64,000 nt of DNA from Pseudomonas frederiksbergensis (GCF_003732705.1 NZ_MOBR01000006.1:206281-270280), one strand, 5' to 3'; shown: positions 44,287 to 53,951, numbered from the stretch's first letter. The notes: generated by a model not told the origin, from the letters alone. Made by a program: numbers and translations.

Positions 44287-45030
44287 TTAAAGATCTTTCC
44301 AGGGCAGATCATCCGGATCTACCGGATAAGTGGATTTTGCCATTTCTATATCCAGCTTACTCAATACGGTATTTATGCCGACTTCCCAGACACCGTCGGT
44401 CAGCTCTTTATCAATCGCGTAGTGCATGATGGAGTTCTTATCGTATTCGGTGTCAACGATCGCACCCGAATAGGGCGTCAACACTTGTTCATCTACCTGC
44501 TGTTCGTCCCATTCGTAGTGCTCGGAATAATGGGCGTAAACTTTCTCCCGGTTCCAGGGAATGGTTGCGTCGCGATGCAGGTGCTCGTGCAGGTAGCCAA
44601 GTGCGTGACCCATTTCATGGAGTACGGTCGACTCAAAGTTTTCATCGCTTGGGGTGGTTTCAAGGTACATCGTCGCTTCGTCTTGATCAAAAGTCAGCGC
44701 ATCGGTGCCGATCAATGATTTGTTGTCGTCGCTGTCGGTTGTGATTCGGATATCCGCGTCGCCATTGGGCACTATGACGAACTTTAGATTTACATGTTTT
44801 ATCCAATGGGTGATGGCCTTGGAAAAGGCGAGTAGGAAACTTGACGAAACATCTTCAAGAAACTTGATTTTCAGTTCGCGACCTGGCTTCCATAATTTTT
44901 TGTAGTCGCCCATGCCCAATATGGATAAATCGTTGTTTGAGGCGTTATTCGGGTTTTCTGTAATGGCTGCACGGTAGGATGCCAGTCGATCTTTTGGAGG
45001 GATTATCGAACAGGGTTTTGTTTTTTTCAT
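44287..45030 (-). CDS. Astacin-like metalloprotease, paralogue 1
   Basis: A 247-residue protein. The metzincin zinc site H138-E-M-G-H142-A-L-G-Y-L-H148-E is followed by the Met-turn S200IMHY204, whose tyrosine is the extra zinc ligand of astacins. Other conserved pieces are the strand W.PGR.LKIKF (residues 47-57), DADIRITT and LIGTDAL. No signal peptide or lipobox is visible. The N-terminus carries KPCSII..KDRLASYRAAI-TENPNN, shared with the two next genes. The protein is small (one catalytic domain). Ribosome site GAGACC is weak. Paralogues follow at 45160 and 45989. Confidence 0.9.
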   Translation of the reverse strand: MKKTKPCSIIPPKDRLASYRAAITENPNNASNNDLSILGMGDYKKLWKPGRELKIKFLEDVSSSFLLAFSKAITHWIKHVNLKFVIVPNGDADIRITTDSDDNKSLIGTDALTFDQDEATMYLETTPSDENFESTVLHEMGHALGYLHEHLHRDATIPWNREKVYAHYSEHYEWDEQQVDEQVLTPYSGAIVDTEYDKNSIMHYAIDKELTDGVWEVGINTVLSKLDIEMAKSTYPVDPDDLPWKDL

Positions 45031-45159
45031 AAGGGTCTCATTAATTTAAAGTTGTCTGATTCGCTGATTATCCGGATGGATCGGCGCGAAGTAGTAGAGG
45101 GCTTGATTCAAGCGAAGCGGATCTTGGGGCAGGTCAACTAACGCTCATTTAATGGAGGG

Positions 45160-45909
45160 TTATTCGTTTTCTGCAGGGTAGGGATAGGCCTCGGCCATGA
45201 ACGCCTTGTCCTTTTCACTGAGCACCAGATTGAGGTCAATCTTGAAGTCGCCATGGGTCCATTCCTGACGGATCGCGTAGTGCATGATCGACTTCGGATC
45301 ATAGGCGGAATAACGGACGTCGCTGGCGTCCAGGCGCTGGAGATAATGTCCGTCAAGCACGGTGCGTACGTAATGATCCTCGTCACTGTGTTCATCTACG
45401 CCATGGGCCGCGTAGAACGCGCCTCGGTCCCACGGAATAGTTGTCTCGGGATGCAGGTGTTCGTGCTGGGCGCCCAGTACGTGGCCAAACTCGTGCATGA
45501 CATTGGCGGCGAAAAAGGCTGGCGCGCGCAAGTCCGGAGACAGACCCATGGTCGGCTCCTCTTCCTGCAACAACGCATCGGTGCCGACCAGCGACCAGTA
45601 AGTACCGGGTGTGCAACTGATACGGATATCGCCTTCATGCCCTTCGACAAAATCAAACTTCAGGTTGATGTGCGGCAACCAATGGTTGGCGGCAGCAATG
45701 GTCGCGTCCTTGAAGGTTTGATCGCCGTCCAGGAAGGCTATGCGCAAAGTTCGGCCCGGTGCCCAGAAGCGGGTGTGCCTGGCGACCGCACGTTTACCCC
45801 GTCGCGATGCAGAAGCAACGCGGTTGGCAGGGTTTTCGGCGACGGCAGCTTCATAGGACGCATTGATGTCATCGGCTTTTATAATCAGGCAGGGTACTTC
45901 TTTAAGCAT
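45160..45909 (-). CDS. Astacin-like metalloprotease, paralogue 2
   Basis: A 249-residue paralogue. Zinc site H139EFGH143VLGAQH149E; Met-turn S207IMHY211. The strand motif reads W.PGRTLRIAF, then EGDIRISC and LVGTDALL. The N-terminus is VPCLIIKADDINASYEAAVA followed by ENPANR, parallel to the other two. A basic stretch (SRRGKRAVARH, residues 35-45) lies between N-terminal motif and catalytic domain and could be a cleavage site. No signal peptide. A GGAAG ribosome site precedes the ATG at 45909. The 129-base gap to the previous paralogue holds nothing recognisable. Confidence 0.9.
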   Translation of the reverse strand: MLKEVPCLIIKADDINASYEAAVAENPANRVASASRRGKRAVARHTRFWAPGRTLRIAFLDGDQTFKDATIAAANHWLPHINLKFDFVEGHEGDIRISCTPGTYWSLVGTDALLQEEEPTMGLSPDLRAPAFFAANVMHEFGHVLGAQHEHLHPETTIPWDRGAFYAAHGVDEHSDEDHYVRTVLDGHYLQRLDASDVRYSAYDPKSIMHYAIRQEWTHGDFKIDLNLVLSEKDKAFMAEAYPYPAENE

Positions 45910-45988
45910 ATTTAAACTTCCATGTTTGTTGGGGCGTCAATGCCGCGTGGTAACGACAGTCGTCTCGGTTTCGCAGGTTGCTTGTTTT

Positions 45989-46720
45989 TCAAAGTGGCGA
46001 GTTGCCTGGCTTTGGATACGCCTTGCGCATATTTCGTCTGTCGAGTTTGCTTATTCGCGTGTTGCGACGAACCTCCCAATCGCCGAGTGTCAGCTCATTG
46101 TCGACAACGTAGTGCATGATGGAGTCTTTGTCATAAGGACCAAGAAGAAGATCAGTGCTCAACGACGAAAACAAATTGCCGTCGACTTCTTCCTCAGTCC
46201 ATTGGAAGTTGTCTTTGTAAAATTCATAAACTTTGGGTTTGTCCCAGGGGATATTCGCCTTGGGGTGCTGGTGTTCGTGTTGCAGTCCCAGCGCATGGCC
46301 GAATTCATGGAGGACGGTCAATTCAAAGTCGGGGTCTTCGCAGTCAACGGCCAGGCGGAGGGTAGGCTCGAGTTCAGGAGCAAGTGTTGCATCGGTACCG
46401 ACATAGGATTCGTTGGTTTGCGCATCGGTTTTAATGCGGATATCACCCTTCGCTGCGTCGTTGAAGGTAAAGGTCAGGTTGGTGGAGGGTTCCCATTGCC
46501 TGATGATTTTTTCGATTGTTTTTTTGATGTCCTCGGGAACTTCGTTGATAAAAGTAATATTGAGCGTCCTGCCATTCCCCCAGAATTTGTTCCATTGACC
46601 GACCGAGCGTTTGTGTCTTCCGCTATGCGATACAGTATTCCCGTTAAGCGGATTTTCCGCTATCGCTGATTCGTAAGAGGCTATGGGATTGTCCGGTTTT
46701 ATAACTTTGCAAGTATTCAT
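45989..46720 (-). CDS. Astacin-like metalloprotease, paralogue 3
   Basis: A 243-residue paralogue from the ATG at 46720 (MNTCKVIKPDNPIASY). Zinc site H138EFGH142ALGLQH148E; Met-turn S200IMHY204. Strand motif W.NGRTLNITF, KGDIRIKT and YVGTDATL are all in register with the other two. A basic segment (SGRHKRS, residues 33-39) again precedes the domain. The TTG at 46741 would extend by seven residues and is rejected. It is the first of the three in the direction of transcription and lies 133 bases from dapC. Confidence 0.9.
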   Translation of the reverse strand: MNTCKVIKPDNPIASYESAIAENPLNGNTVSHSGRHKRSVGQWNKFWGNGRTLNITFINEVPEDIKKTIEKIIRQWEPSTNLTFTFNDAAKGDIRIKTDAQTNESYVGTDATLAPELEPTLRLAVDCEDPDFELTVLHEFGHALGLQHEHQHPKANIPWDKPKVYEFYKDNFQWTEEEVDGNLFSSLSTDLLLGPYDKDSIMHYVVDNELTLGDWEVRRNTRISKLDRRNMRKAYPKPGNSPL

Positions 46721-46836
46721 TGCTGACGTCCATGTGCGCAAAAAAATGGTCGGTATTTAACGAGCAATGAAAGGCTAAGCGAGATGAAGGCGCTTGTTAA
46801 GTTTAATTTGGTTGAGGCTGTTGCTTGATGTTTACA

Positions 46837-46866
46837 AACCCGCGCGGCATTGCACCGCGCGGGTTG
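46837..46866 (-). terminator. Terminator after dapC
   Basis: AACCCGCGCGG and CCGCGCGGGTT pair around a seven-base loop; on the minus strand it follows the dapC stop by about nine bases and ends GGTTTGT. It separates dapC from the protease genes downstream. Confidence 0.85.
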
Positions 46867-46874
46867 TTATTTGA

Positions 46875-48071
46875 TTATTTATTGGTAATAAACGCGCGAA
46901 TTCGTTCTGCTGCTTCAACACATTCTGCCAACGGAGCAACCAACGCCATCCGGATTCTTCCGGCGCCAGGATTGAAACCCTCGACATCGCGGGACAAATA
47001 AGAACCCGGCACCACCGTCACGTGCTCTTTGACGAACAGATCCCGACAGAACGCCTCGTCATCGCCTTCAACATTCGGCCACAAGTAGAAACCGCCATCC
47101 GGGCGTTGCACGTCCATCACCGGGCTGAGAATTTCCAGTACCGCGTCGTACTTCTCGCGATACAGCGCACGGTTGGCGCGCACGTGCACTTCATCATTCC
47201 ACGCGGCAACGCTGGCCAGTTGCGTCTGAACCGGCATCGCGCAGCCGTGGTAGGTGCGGTAGAGCAGGAAGCCTTTGAGAATGTCGGCGTCACCGGCGAC
47301 AAAGCCTGAACGCAGGCCCGGCAGGTTCGAGCGCTTGGACAGGCTGTGGAACACCACGCAACGCTTGAAGTCCTGGCGGCCCAGTTCCACGCAGGCACTG
47401 AGCAGGCCGGGTGGCGGGGTTTGTTCGTCGAAGTACAGTTCGCTGTAGCACTCGTCGGCGGCGATCACGAAGTCGTGTTCGTCGGCCAGGGCGATCAGTT
47501 TCTTCAGGGTTTCAACCGGGATCAACGCGCCGGTCGGGTTGCCCGGCGAGCACAGGAACAGGATCTGGCAGCGTTTCCAGATGTCTGGGGATACGGCATC
47601 GAAATCCGGGTTGAAGCCGTTTTCGTCCAGGCACGGCAGGTAATGTGGCTTGGCACCGGCTAGGAACGCCGCGCCTTCATAGATCTGATAGAACGGATTC
47701 GGGCTGACCACCAGGGCATCTTCGCCACGGTTCACCACGGTTTGGGTGAAGGCAAACAGCGCTTCACGGGTGCCGTTGACCGGCAGCACATTGCGCGCAG
47801 GGTCGAGCCAGCTGCTTGGCACGTTGAAACGACGTTCGCACCAAGCCGCGATGGCTTCACGCAGGGCCGGGATGCCGAGGGTGGTCGGGTACACGGCCAT
47901 CTGATCCAGATTGTTGGCCAGGGCTTCGGCGACAAAACTTGGCGAACGGTGCTTCGGCTCACCGATGGACAGCGCGATCGGGCGCTTGTCCGGGTTTGGC
48001 GTGACGCTGCCGAGCAGGGCGCGGAGCTTCTCGAACGGGTAGGGCTGCAACTGGTTCAGAGCGTTGTTCAT
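46875..48071 (-). CDS. dapC: Succinyldiaminopimelate transaminase DapC
   Basis: A 398-residue fold-type I aminotransferase. The PLP lysine is in FHSLSKRSNLPGLRSGFVAGD; other marks are SIGEPKHRSP, NGTREALFAFTQ, and LFLCSPGNPTGALIP. The N-terminal MNNALNQLQPYPFEKLRALL is characteristic of the proteobacterial DapC group. It converts N-succinyl-2-amino-6-oxopimelate in the lysine/diaminopimelate pathway, linking with dapD and dapE upstream. A REPIN and glnD lie upstream. Confidence 0.95.
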   Translation of the reverse strand: MNNALNQLQPYPFEKLRALLGSVTPNPDKRPIALSIGEPKHRSPSFVAEALANNLDQMAVYPTTLGIPALREAIAAWCERRFNVPSSWLDPARNVLPVNGTREALFAFTQTVVNRGEDALVVSPNPFYQIYEGAAFLAGAKPHYLPCLDENGFNPDFDAVSPDIWKRCQILFLCSPGNPTGALIPVETLKKLIALADEHDFVIAADECYSELYFDEQTPPPGLLSACVELGRQDFKRCVVFHSLSKRSNLPGLRSGFVAGDADILKGFLLYRTYHGCAMPVQTQLASVAAWNDEVHVRANRALYREKYDAVLEILSPVMDVQRPDGGFYLWPNVEGDDEAFCRDLFVKEHVTVVPGSYLSRDVEGFNPGAGRIRMALVAPLAECVEAAERIRAFITNK

Positions 48072-48091
48072 CGGTGCGGGGTCTCTTTGAA

Positions 48092-48181
48092 TGTGGGAGC
48101 GAGCCTGCTCGCGAAAGCGGTGTGTCAGTCAATGTTGATGTTGAAGCTGACGGCCTCTTCGCGAGCAGGCTCGCTCCCACA
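48092..48181. repeat. REPIN, GTGGGAGCGAGCC type
   Basis: TGTGGGAGCGAGCCTGC...GCGAA and complement between glnD and dapC. Confidence 0.93.
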
Positions 48182-48197
48182 GGGAAAGTTTGTTAGT

Positions 48198-50900
48198 TCA
48201 GATACTCAGTCGCGACAATGCAATTCCGGGTTCGTGGCTGACGCTGAGCTGCTCGACGATCGCATCCTGCAAACGGCTGCACAGCAACGGGTCGGACAGC
48301 GGCTGGTTGTGGGCGTCGGTAATGAAGAATACGTCTTCGACCCGCTCGCCCAGGGTCGCAATCTTGGCGTTCTGCAGCGACAGGTCGAACTCCAGGAAAA
48401 TCGTGCCGATCCGCGCCAACAGGCCCGGGCGATCCGGCGCGCTGAGTTCCAGTACGGTCACCGGGCGCTGGGCGTCGTTGTGGATCGTCACCTGTGGCGC
48501 AAACGCGAAGTGCTTGAGCTGGCGCGGCACCCGGCGCTGAATGATCGTCGGGTAGTCATCCGGGTTGCGCAGGGCTTCGGTCAGGCCGTCGCGTATCTGC
48601 TTGACCCGCGTCGGGTTGTCGCCGATCGAGTCGCCATCGGTGTCGAGCACGATGTAGGTGTCGAGGGTGAACTGGCTGCTGGAGGTGATGACCCGGGCGT
48701 CGTGAATGTTCAGGTTGAGCTGGTCCATCGCGGCCACGGTCACGGCGAAGAAGTCGTGCTGATCCGGCGCATAGATGAAGATTTGCGTGCCGCCCTCGAA
48801 TTCGCGCTGGGTGGTTTCCTTGATCAGCACCAGCGGCCCGCCATCGGCAGGTTGCTGCAGGATCGCGTCGCTGTGCCAGGCCACGTCGCCGGCGGTATGG
48901 CGCAGGAAATAGTCATCGCCCAATTGCGCCCAAAGCTGCTCGACGTCGTCCGGGTCGGTGCCGCCGCGCACCAGGATGTCCAGGGCGGCGCTCTGGGTCT
49001 GGCGGATCTGCTCTTCGCGATCCACCGGGTTTTCCAGGCCGCGGCGCAAGGCACGCTTGGTTTCGGTATAGAGCTGGCGCAAAAGGCTGGCGCGCCAGGA
49101 ATTCCACAGCGTCGGGTTGGTGGCGTTGATGTCGGCGACGGTCAGCACGTACAGATAGTCGAGATGGGTTTCATCGCCGACGATCTGTGCGAAATCGTGG
49201 ATCACCTGCGGATCGGACAAGTCCTTGCGCTGGGCGGTGGTCGACATCACCAAGTGGTTCTGCACCAGCCAGACGATCAGGCGGCTGTCCCACGTTGGCA
49301 ACTGATGACGCTGGCAAAACGCTTCGGCGTCCACCGCTCCGATGTCCGAATGATCGCCGTGCCGACCCTTGCCGATGTCGTGGTACAGGCCGGCCAGGTA
49401 GATCAGCTCGGGCTTGGGCAGTTTGCCCATGAGCTTGCTGGCCAGCGGGAATTTTTCTGACACTTGGGTGTACTGCAACTTACGCAGATGCTTGATCAGA
49501 TTCAGGGTGTGGGCGTCGACCGTATAGATGTGGAACAGGTCGTGCTGCATCTGCCCGACAATGAAGCCAAACTCCGGCAGGTAGCGCCCGAGAATGCCGT
49601 AACGGTTCATCCGCCGCAGGTTGCGGTGGATGCCGATCTTGCACTTGAACAGCTCGATAAACAGGCTGGTGTTGCGAATATCGTTGCGAAACTCATCGTC
49701 GATCAGGTGACGGTTTTCCCGCAGCAGACGAATGGTATCGGCCCGAACGCCTTTGATTTCCGGCTGTTGTGCCATCAGCACGAAGATTTCGAGCATGGCG
49801 AACGGCGTACGGCGGAACACGTTGTCGTTGCGCGCCTCGATGTAGCCATCGTGCAGCTGGAACCGCGAGTTGATCGGCTGCGGCGGCGCTTCATCTTCCG
49901 GCGCGAGGATGACTTCCTCGAAGTGCTGGATGATCAGGTCGCTGAGCTGGGCGATGCTCATGACCACCCGGTAATACTGCTGCATGAAGTTTTCGATGGT
50001 TTGCTTGGCGTCATCGCCTTCGAAACCCAGCAACCCGGCGATGGAGCGCTGGTGATCGAACAGCAAACGGTCCTCGGAACGCCCGGCCAACATGTGCAGG
50101 GCGTAACGGACCTTCCACAGGAATTCCTGGGACGAGGCCAGCAGGGCGTTTTCGCTCTCGACCAGAAAGCCTTCGCCGGCCAGGGCCCGCAGGTTCAGGG
50201 TGCCGTATTCGCGACGGGCCACCCACAAAATTGTCTGGATATCCCGCAGGCCGCCAGGGGAGCCTTTGACGTTGGGTTCCAGGTTGTATTCGGTGTCGTT
50301 GTACTTGTGGTGACGGGCCTTTTGCTCGGCGCGTTTGGCCAGGAAGAAGTCCTTGCTCGGCCACATGTGCGCGGTGCTGGTGACGTCGAGCATGCGCTGG
50401 CGCAAGCGCTCGGGGCCGCAGATGGTGCGGCTTTCCATCAGGTTGGTGACCACCGTCAGGTCGGCGCGGGCCTCAACGGCGCATTCGTCCACCGAGCGCA
50501 CGCTCTGACCGACTTCCAGGCCAATGTCCCACAGCAGCGTCAGAAAACGCTCGATGGAATCACGGAAAACTTCGTGGTCGGCGCTGTCCAGCAGGATCAG
50601 CAGATCGATGTCGGAATACGGGTGCAACTCGCCGCGACCGTAGCCGCCGACCGCCACCAGCGCGATGTCGGCATCTTCGCTCCAGTTGAACTGCTCCCAG
50701 GCCTTTTGCAGGATGTTATCGACGAACCATGCGCGATCCTCGATCAACCGGCGAATGTCGCGGCCGCTGCGAAAGCGCCCGTCGAGCACCTCGCGGGCCT
50801 GGCGAATCGCCTTCTTGAAGGCTGCGATCGGGCTAGCCTTCAGGGCCAGTTCAGCCTGGAACTGGCCACGGTCGAAGAGTTCGGGATCCACCTGCGGCAT
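48198..50900 (-). CDS. glnD: Bifunctional PII uridylyltransferase/uridylyl-removing enzyme
   Basis: A 900-residue nitrogen-status sensor that adds or removes UMP on PII proteins. The nucleotidyltransferase site [19 protein letters not shown] is at residues ~85-105. The GlnD linker domain follows, then the HD domain ([14 protein letters not shown]) that removes UMP. Two C-terminal ACT domains bind glutamine ([16 protein letters not shown], then [17 protein letters not shown]). Length is as in other Pseudomonas GlnD. map lies 44 bases upstream in the same direction. Confidence 0.98.
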   Translation of the reverse strand: MPQVDPELFDRGQFQAELALKASPIAAFKKAIRQAREVLDGRFRSGRDIRRLIEDRAWFVDNILQKAWEQFNWSEDADIALVAVGGYGRGELHPYSDIDLLILLDSADHEVFRDSIERFLTLLWDIGLEVGQSVRSVDECAVEARADLTVVTNLMESRTICGPERLRQRMLDVTSTAHMWPSKDFFLAKRAEQKARHHKYNDTEYNLEPNVKGSPGGLRDIQTILWVARREYGTLNLRALAGEGFLVESENALLASSQEFLWKVRYALHMLAGRSEDRLLFDHQRSIAGLLGFEGDDAKQTIENFMQQYYRVVMSIAQLSDLIIQHFEEVILAPEDEAPPQPINSRFQLHDGYIEARNDNVFRRTPFAMLEIFVLMAQQPEIKGVRADTIRLLRENRHLIDDEFRNDIRNTSLFIELFKCKIGIHRNLRRMNRYGILGRYLPEFGFIVGQMQHDLFHIYTVDAHTLNLIKHLRKLQYTQVSEKFPLASKLMGKLPKPELIYLAGLYHDIGKGRHGDHSDIGAVDAEAFCQRHQLPTWDSRLIVWLVQNHLVMSTTAQRKDLSDPQVIHDFAQIVGDETHLDYLYVLTVADINATNPTLWNSWRASLLRQLYTETKRALRRGLENPVDREEQIRQTQSAALDILVRGGTDPDDVEQLWAQLGDDYFLRHTAGDVAWHSDAILQQPADGGPLVLIKETTQREFEGGTQIFIYAPDQHDFFAVTVAAMDQLNLNIHDARVITSSSQFTLDTYIVLDTDGDSIGDNPTRVKQIRDGLTEALRNPDDYPTIIQRRVPRQLKHFAFAPQVTIHNDAQRPVTVLELSAPDRPGLLARIGTIFLEFDLSLQNAKIATLGERVEDVFFITDAHNQPLSDPLLCSRLQDAIVEQLSVSHEPGIALSRLSI

Positions 50901-50944
50901 CGATTGGCTTTCCTTTCTATAAGGCTGTGAACAGTGCGGGTCGA

Positions 50945-51727
50945 TCAGGCCGAAACGCGGGGGATGGTGTCATCGGCGCGCAGGGTGAAGATCTCGTAGC
51001 CGGTGTCGGTCACCAGCAGGGTGTGTTCCCACTGGGCGGACAATTTGCGGTCCTTGGTGATCGCGGTCCAGCCGTCGCCCAATACCTTGGTGTCGGCCTT
51101 GCCCTGGTTGATCATCGGCTCGATGGTGAAGGTCATGCCAGCCTTGAGTTCCATGCCAGTGCCAGCGCGGCCGTAATGCAGGATTTGCGGCTCTTCGTGG
51201 AACACCTTGCCAATGCCGTGGCCACAGAACTCGCGAACCACCGAGAAGCCGTTTTTTTCGGCGTGTTTCTGGATCACTTCACCGATGTCACCCAGGCGGC
51301 AGCCGGGTTTGACGATCTCGATGGCCTTGTACATGCATTCCTGGGTGACCTGGGACAGGCGCTCGGCCCAGACCGGCACGGTGCCGACGTGGAACATGCG
51401 ACTGGTGTCGCCGTGGTAACCGTCCTTGATCACGGTCACGTCGATGTTCACGGTGTCGCCATTCTTCAGCGGCTTCTCGTTCGGGATGCCGTGGCAGACC
51501 ACGTGGTTGATCGAGGTGCAGATCGACTTCGGGAAGCCCTTGTAGTTAAGCGGGGCAGGGATGGCTTGCTGCTCATTGACGATGTAGTCGTGGCAGATGC
51601 GGTCCAGTTCTTCGGTGGTGATGCCCGGTTTGACATGTTCGGCAATCATTTCCAGCACATCGGCGGCCAGTTTGCCGGCGATCCGCATTTTTGCGATGTC
51701 CTCGGGGGTTTTGAGGGTGACGGTCAT
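50945..51727 (-). CDS. map: Methionine aminopeptidase, type I
   Basis: A 260-residue metalloenzyme that removes the N-terminal methionine of new proteins. The pita-bread fold signatures are present: [34 protein letters not shown] (two metal Asp), [12 protein letters not shown] (His) and FTIEPM (Glu). The start at 51727 ([11 protein letters not shown]) is chosen over the codon at 51748, as it fits the family length. It is divergent from rpsB with a 373-base gap. Confidence 0.97.
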   Translation of the reverse strand: MTVTLKTPEDIAKMRIAGKLAADVLEMIAEHVKPGITTEELDRICHDYIVNEQQAIPAPLNYKGFPKSICTSINHVVCHGIPNEKPLKNGDTVNIDVTVIKDGYHGDTSRMFHVGTVPVWAERLSQVTQECMYKAIEIVKPGCRLGDIGEVIQKHAEKNGFSVVREFCGHGIGKVFHEEPQILHYGRAGTGMELKAGMTFTIEPMINQGKADTKVLGDGWTAITKDRKLSAQWEHTLLVTDTGYEIFTLRADDTIPRVSA

Positions 51728-51932
51728 ACAGGCTCTCTCTGCGCTCAACGGCGCTTACTAATTCGGGATGGGCATTGCGCGATCAAGCTTCGCGGCCCTG
51801 AAAAACGCGATTCTAACAGACGATCAGTGCAAATCTGAGCCTCTGTGCATCGCTTCTCTCTATAGATAGGCGCATTCTTGGGGGATTCCAAGGGCGCAGA
51901 TAAAGGCGCGCGCCGGGAATTGAGAATCCGGG

Positions 51933-51961
51933 TTCCGTTTTTTGCAGCCCTGTGATATAAA
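51933..51961 (+). promoter_or_regulatory. Candidate rpsB promoter
   Basis: TATAAA (51956-51961) with TTCCGT (51933-51938) 17 bases upstream. The -10 is good, the -35 weak. The 5' leader would be about 130 bases long. Confidence 0.5.
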
Positions 51962-51969
51962 ATGCGCCG

Positions 51970-52100
51970 CTTTCCGGGGATACCCCGAAAGGCTTAAATC
52001 CACACACGTGTCGACACGATGACCTGGGTGCCTTCAGCTGATGCTGCTGGTTGGTCATTGGGATACGTGGAGGCCAAACCCGACTTATTAAGGAACTATC
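51970..52100 (+). promoter_or_regulatory. Structured rpsB leader (candidate S2 autoregulatory RNA)
   Basis: The leader contains a perfect hairpin CTTTCCGGGG-ATA-CCCCGAAAG (51972-51994) and a second potential stem near 52020-52070 (GACCTGGGTGCCTTCAGC ... GCTGGTTGGTC). rpsB leaders in gammaproteobacteria bind ribosomal protein S2 and repress the rpsB-tsf operon. The role here is inferred from position and structure only. Confidence 0.5.
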
Positions 52101-52838
52101 ATGTCCCAAGTCAACATGCGCGATATGCTGAAGGCCGGTGTGCACTTCGGTCACCAAACCCGTTACTGGAACCCGAAAATGGGTAAATACATTTTCGGCG
52201 CGCGTAACAAGATCCACATCATCAACCTTGAAAAAACCCTGCCAATGTTCAACGAAGCTCTGACTTTCGTAGAGCGCCTGGCCCAGGGCAAAAACAAGAT
52301 TCTGTTCGTCGGCACCAAGCGTTCCGCTGGCAAGATCGTTGCTGAAGAAGCAGCACGTTGCGGTTCGCCGTACGTCGATCACCGCTGGTTGGGCGGCATG
52401 CTGACCAACTTCAAAACCATCCGTGCTTCCATCAAGCGTCTGCGTGACCTTGAAGTGCAAGCCGAAGACGGTACTTTCGCCAAGCTGACCAAGAAAGAAG
52501 CGCTGATGCGCACTCGCGATCTTGAGAAGCTCGATCGTTCCCTGGGTGGTATCAAGGACATGGGCGGCCTGCCAGACGCACTGTTCGTTATCGACGTTGA
52601 TCACGAGCGCATCGCGATCACCGAAGCCAACAAGCTGGGCATCCCGGTTATCGGCGTAGTCGATACCAACAGCAGCCCGGAAGGCGTTGACTACATCATC
52701 CCAGGCAACGATGACGCAATCCGCGCTATCCAGCTGTACATGGGTTCGATGGCTGACGCTGTAATCCGCGGTCGCAACCACGTTGCTGGCGGCACCGAGC
52801 AGTTCGTTGAAGAAGCTCCGGTAGCAGCAGCTGAGTAA
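52101..52838 (+). CDS. rpsB: 30S ribosomal protein S2
   Basis: A 245-residue ribosomal protein. The start [20 protein letters not shown] and the downstream [32 protein letters not shown] and [19 protein letters not shown] segments are canonical. It is required for initiation with S1 on the 30S subunit. The ribosome site AAGGAAC precedes the ATG. It is followed by an attenuator-like terminator and tsf. Confidence 0.99.
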   Translation: MSQVNMRDMLKAGVHFGHQTRYWNPKMGKYIFGARNKIHIINLEKTLPMFNEALTFVERLAQGKNKILFVGTKRSAGKIVAEEAARCGSPYVDHRWLGGMLTNFKTIRASIKRLRDLEVQAEDGTFAKLTKKEALMRTRDLEKLDRSLGGIKDMGGLPDALFVIDVDHERIAITEANKLGIPVIGVVDTNSSPEGVDYIIPGNDDAIRAIQLYMGSMADAVIRGRNHVAGGTEQFVEEAPVAAAE

Positions 52839-52866
52839 TTGACGCCTTGGCGTTGACTCAGTAAGC

Positions 52867-52893
52867 AAAAAGGGGGCTTGGCCCCCTTTTTGC
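52867..52893 (+). terminator. Terminator/attenuator between rpsB and tsf
   Basis: AAAAAGGGGG and CCCCCTTTTT pair around a five-base loop. It is a strong intrinsic terminator located inside the rpsB-tsf operon, so partial read-through or a second promoter must feed tsf. Confidence 0.9.
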
Positions 52894-53027
52894 CACCTCG
52901 AAAACCATTTGTCGGCAGCGCAGCTACAGCCTTGTAACGTGCAGCGGCTACAAGAAGGTTCGGGAAGAATTGAACGCCCGTTTGATCGGGTGGAATGGTT
53001 GATAACCTATCCAAGAGGATTTTTGAA

Positions 53028-53891
53028 ATGGCAGAGATTACTGCAGCGTTGGTTAAAGAACTGCGTGAGCGTACTGGCGAAGGCATGATGGATTGCAAAA
53101 AGGCCTTGACCAAGGCCGGCGGCGACATCGAAAAAGCCATTGATGACATGCGTGCTTCCGGCGCTATCAAGGCTGCCAAGAAAGCAGGCAACGTAGCTGC
53201 TGAAGGCGCGATCGCTCTGAAAGAAGACGGCAAGTCCGCCGTTCTGCTGGAAGTGAACTCGCAGACCGACTTCCTGGCTCTGCAGGACGACTTCAAGGCA
53301 TTTGTTGCTGCAAGCGTTGAAAAAGCGTTCGCCGACAAACTGACTGATGTTGCTCCGCTGATCGAAGCTCAAGAAGCTGCTCGCCTGGTACTGGTCGGCA
53401 AGGTTGGCGAAAACGTCAACATCCGTCGTCTGGCACGCGTTGAAGGTGACGTTGTTGGTGGTTACCTGCACGGCAACAAGATCGGTGTTGCAGTTGTCCT
53501 GAAAGGCGGCACTGTTGAGCTGGCCAAGGACATCGCCATGCACGTAGCGGCGACCAACCCTGAATTCCTGCTGCCATCGGAAGTTTCCGCTGAAGCAGTT
53601 GAGCGTGAGAAGGGCGTGTTCCTGACCCTCAACGCTGACAAGATCGCTGGCAAGCCAGAAAACATCGTTGAAAACATGGTCAAAGGCCGTATCAGCAAGT
53701 TCCTGGCTGAGGCATCCCTGGTTGAGCAGGCGTTCGTCAAGAACCCTGAAATCAAGGTTGGCGAACTGGCCAAGAAAGCCGGTGCTGAAATCGTTTCCTT
53801 CACCTACTTCAAAGTAGGCGACGGCATCGAGAAGCCGGTCGACAACTTCGCTGAAGAAGTTGCTGCCCAGCTGGCTGCTGCCAAGCAATAA
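53028..53891 (+). CDS. tsf: Translation elongation factor Ts
   Basis: A 287-residue GDP/GTP exchange factor for EF-Tu. TLVKELRERTGEGMMDCKKAL (here ALVKEL...) at the N-terminus, then EVNSQTDFLA (the EF-Tu contact) and a long C-terminal helical domain. Start at 53028 (MAEITAALV) has AAGAGGA upstream; the ATG at 52995 would add a non-family extension. Confidence 0.98.
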   Translation: MAEITAALVKELRERTGEGMMDCKKALTKAGGDIEKAIDDMRASGAIKAAKKAGNVAAEGAIALKEDGKSAVLLEVNSQTDFLALQDDFKAFVAASVEKAFADKLTDVAPLIEAQEAARLVLVGKVGENVNIRRLARVEGDVVGGYLHGNKIGVAVVLKGGTVELAKDIAMHVAATNPEFLLPSEVSAEAVEREKGVFLTLNADKIAGKPENIVENMVKGRISKFLAEASLVEQAFVKNPEIKVGELAKKAGAEIVSFTYFKVGDGIEKPVDNFAEEVAAQLAAAKQ

Positions 53892-53916
53892 GACGGTTTT
53901 TATAACTGTCGCCCTG

Positions 53917-53951
53917 AAGAGGCTGCCCGCTTACGCGCGCAGCCTCTTTTC
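53917..53951 (+). terminator. Intrinsic terminator after tsf
   Basis: AAGAGGCTGC and GCAGCCTCTTTT pair around a ~12-base loop with a T-run. Between this and pyrH (54103) there is another stem GGCGCTGAAGCAGCGCC near 54014-54030 in the pyrH leader; no gene is visible. Confidence 0.88.

Noticed and set aside
44080..44718. A 212-codon plus-strand frame covering the region before and over the first protease
   Set aside because: No start site or domain; the second half is antisense to a clear metzincin gene. The first 65 residues might be debris of a lost gene, but I cannot identify it.
47742..50930. Two long plus-strand frames opposite dapC and glnD
   Set aside because: Shadows of the two enzymes; no initiation site or domain.
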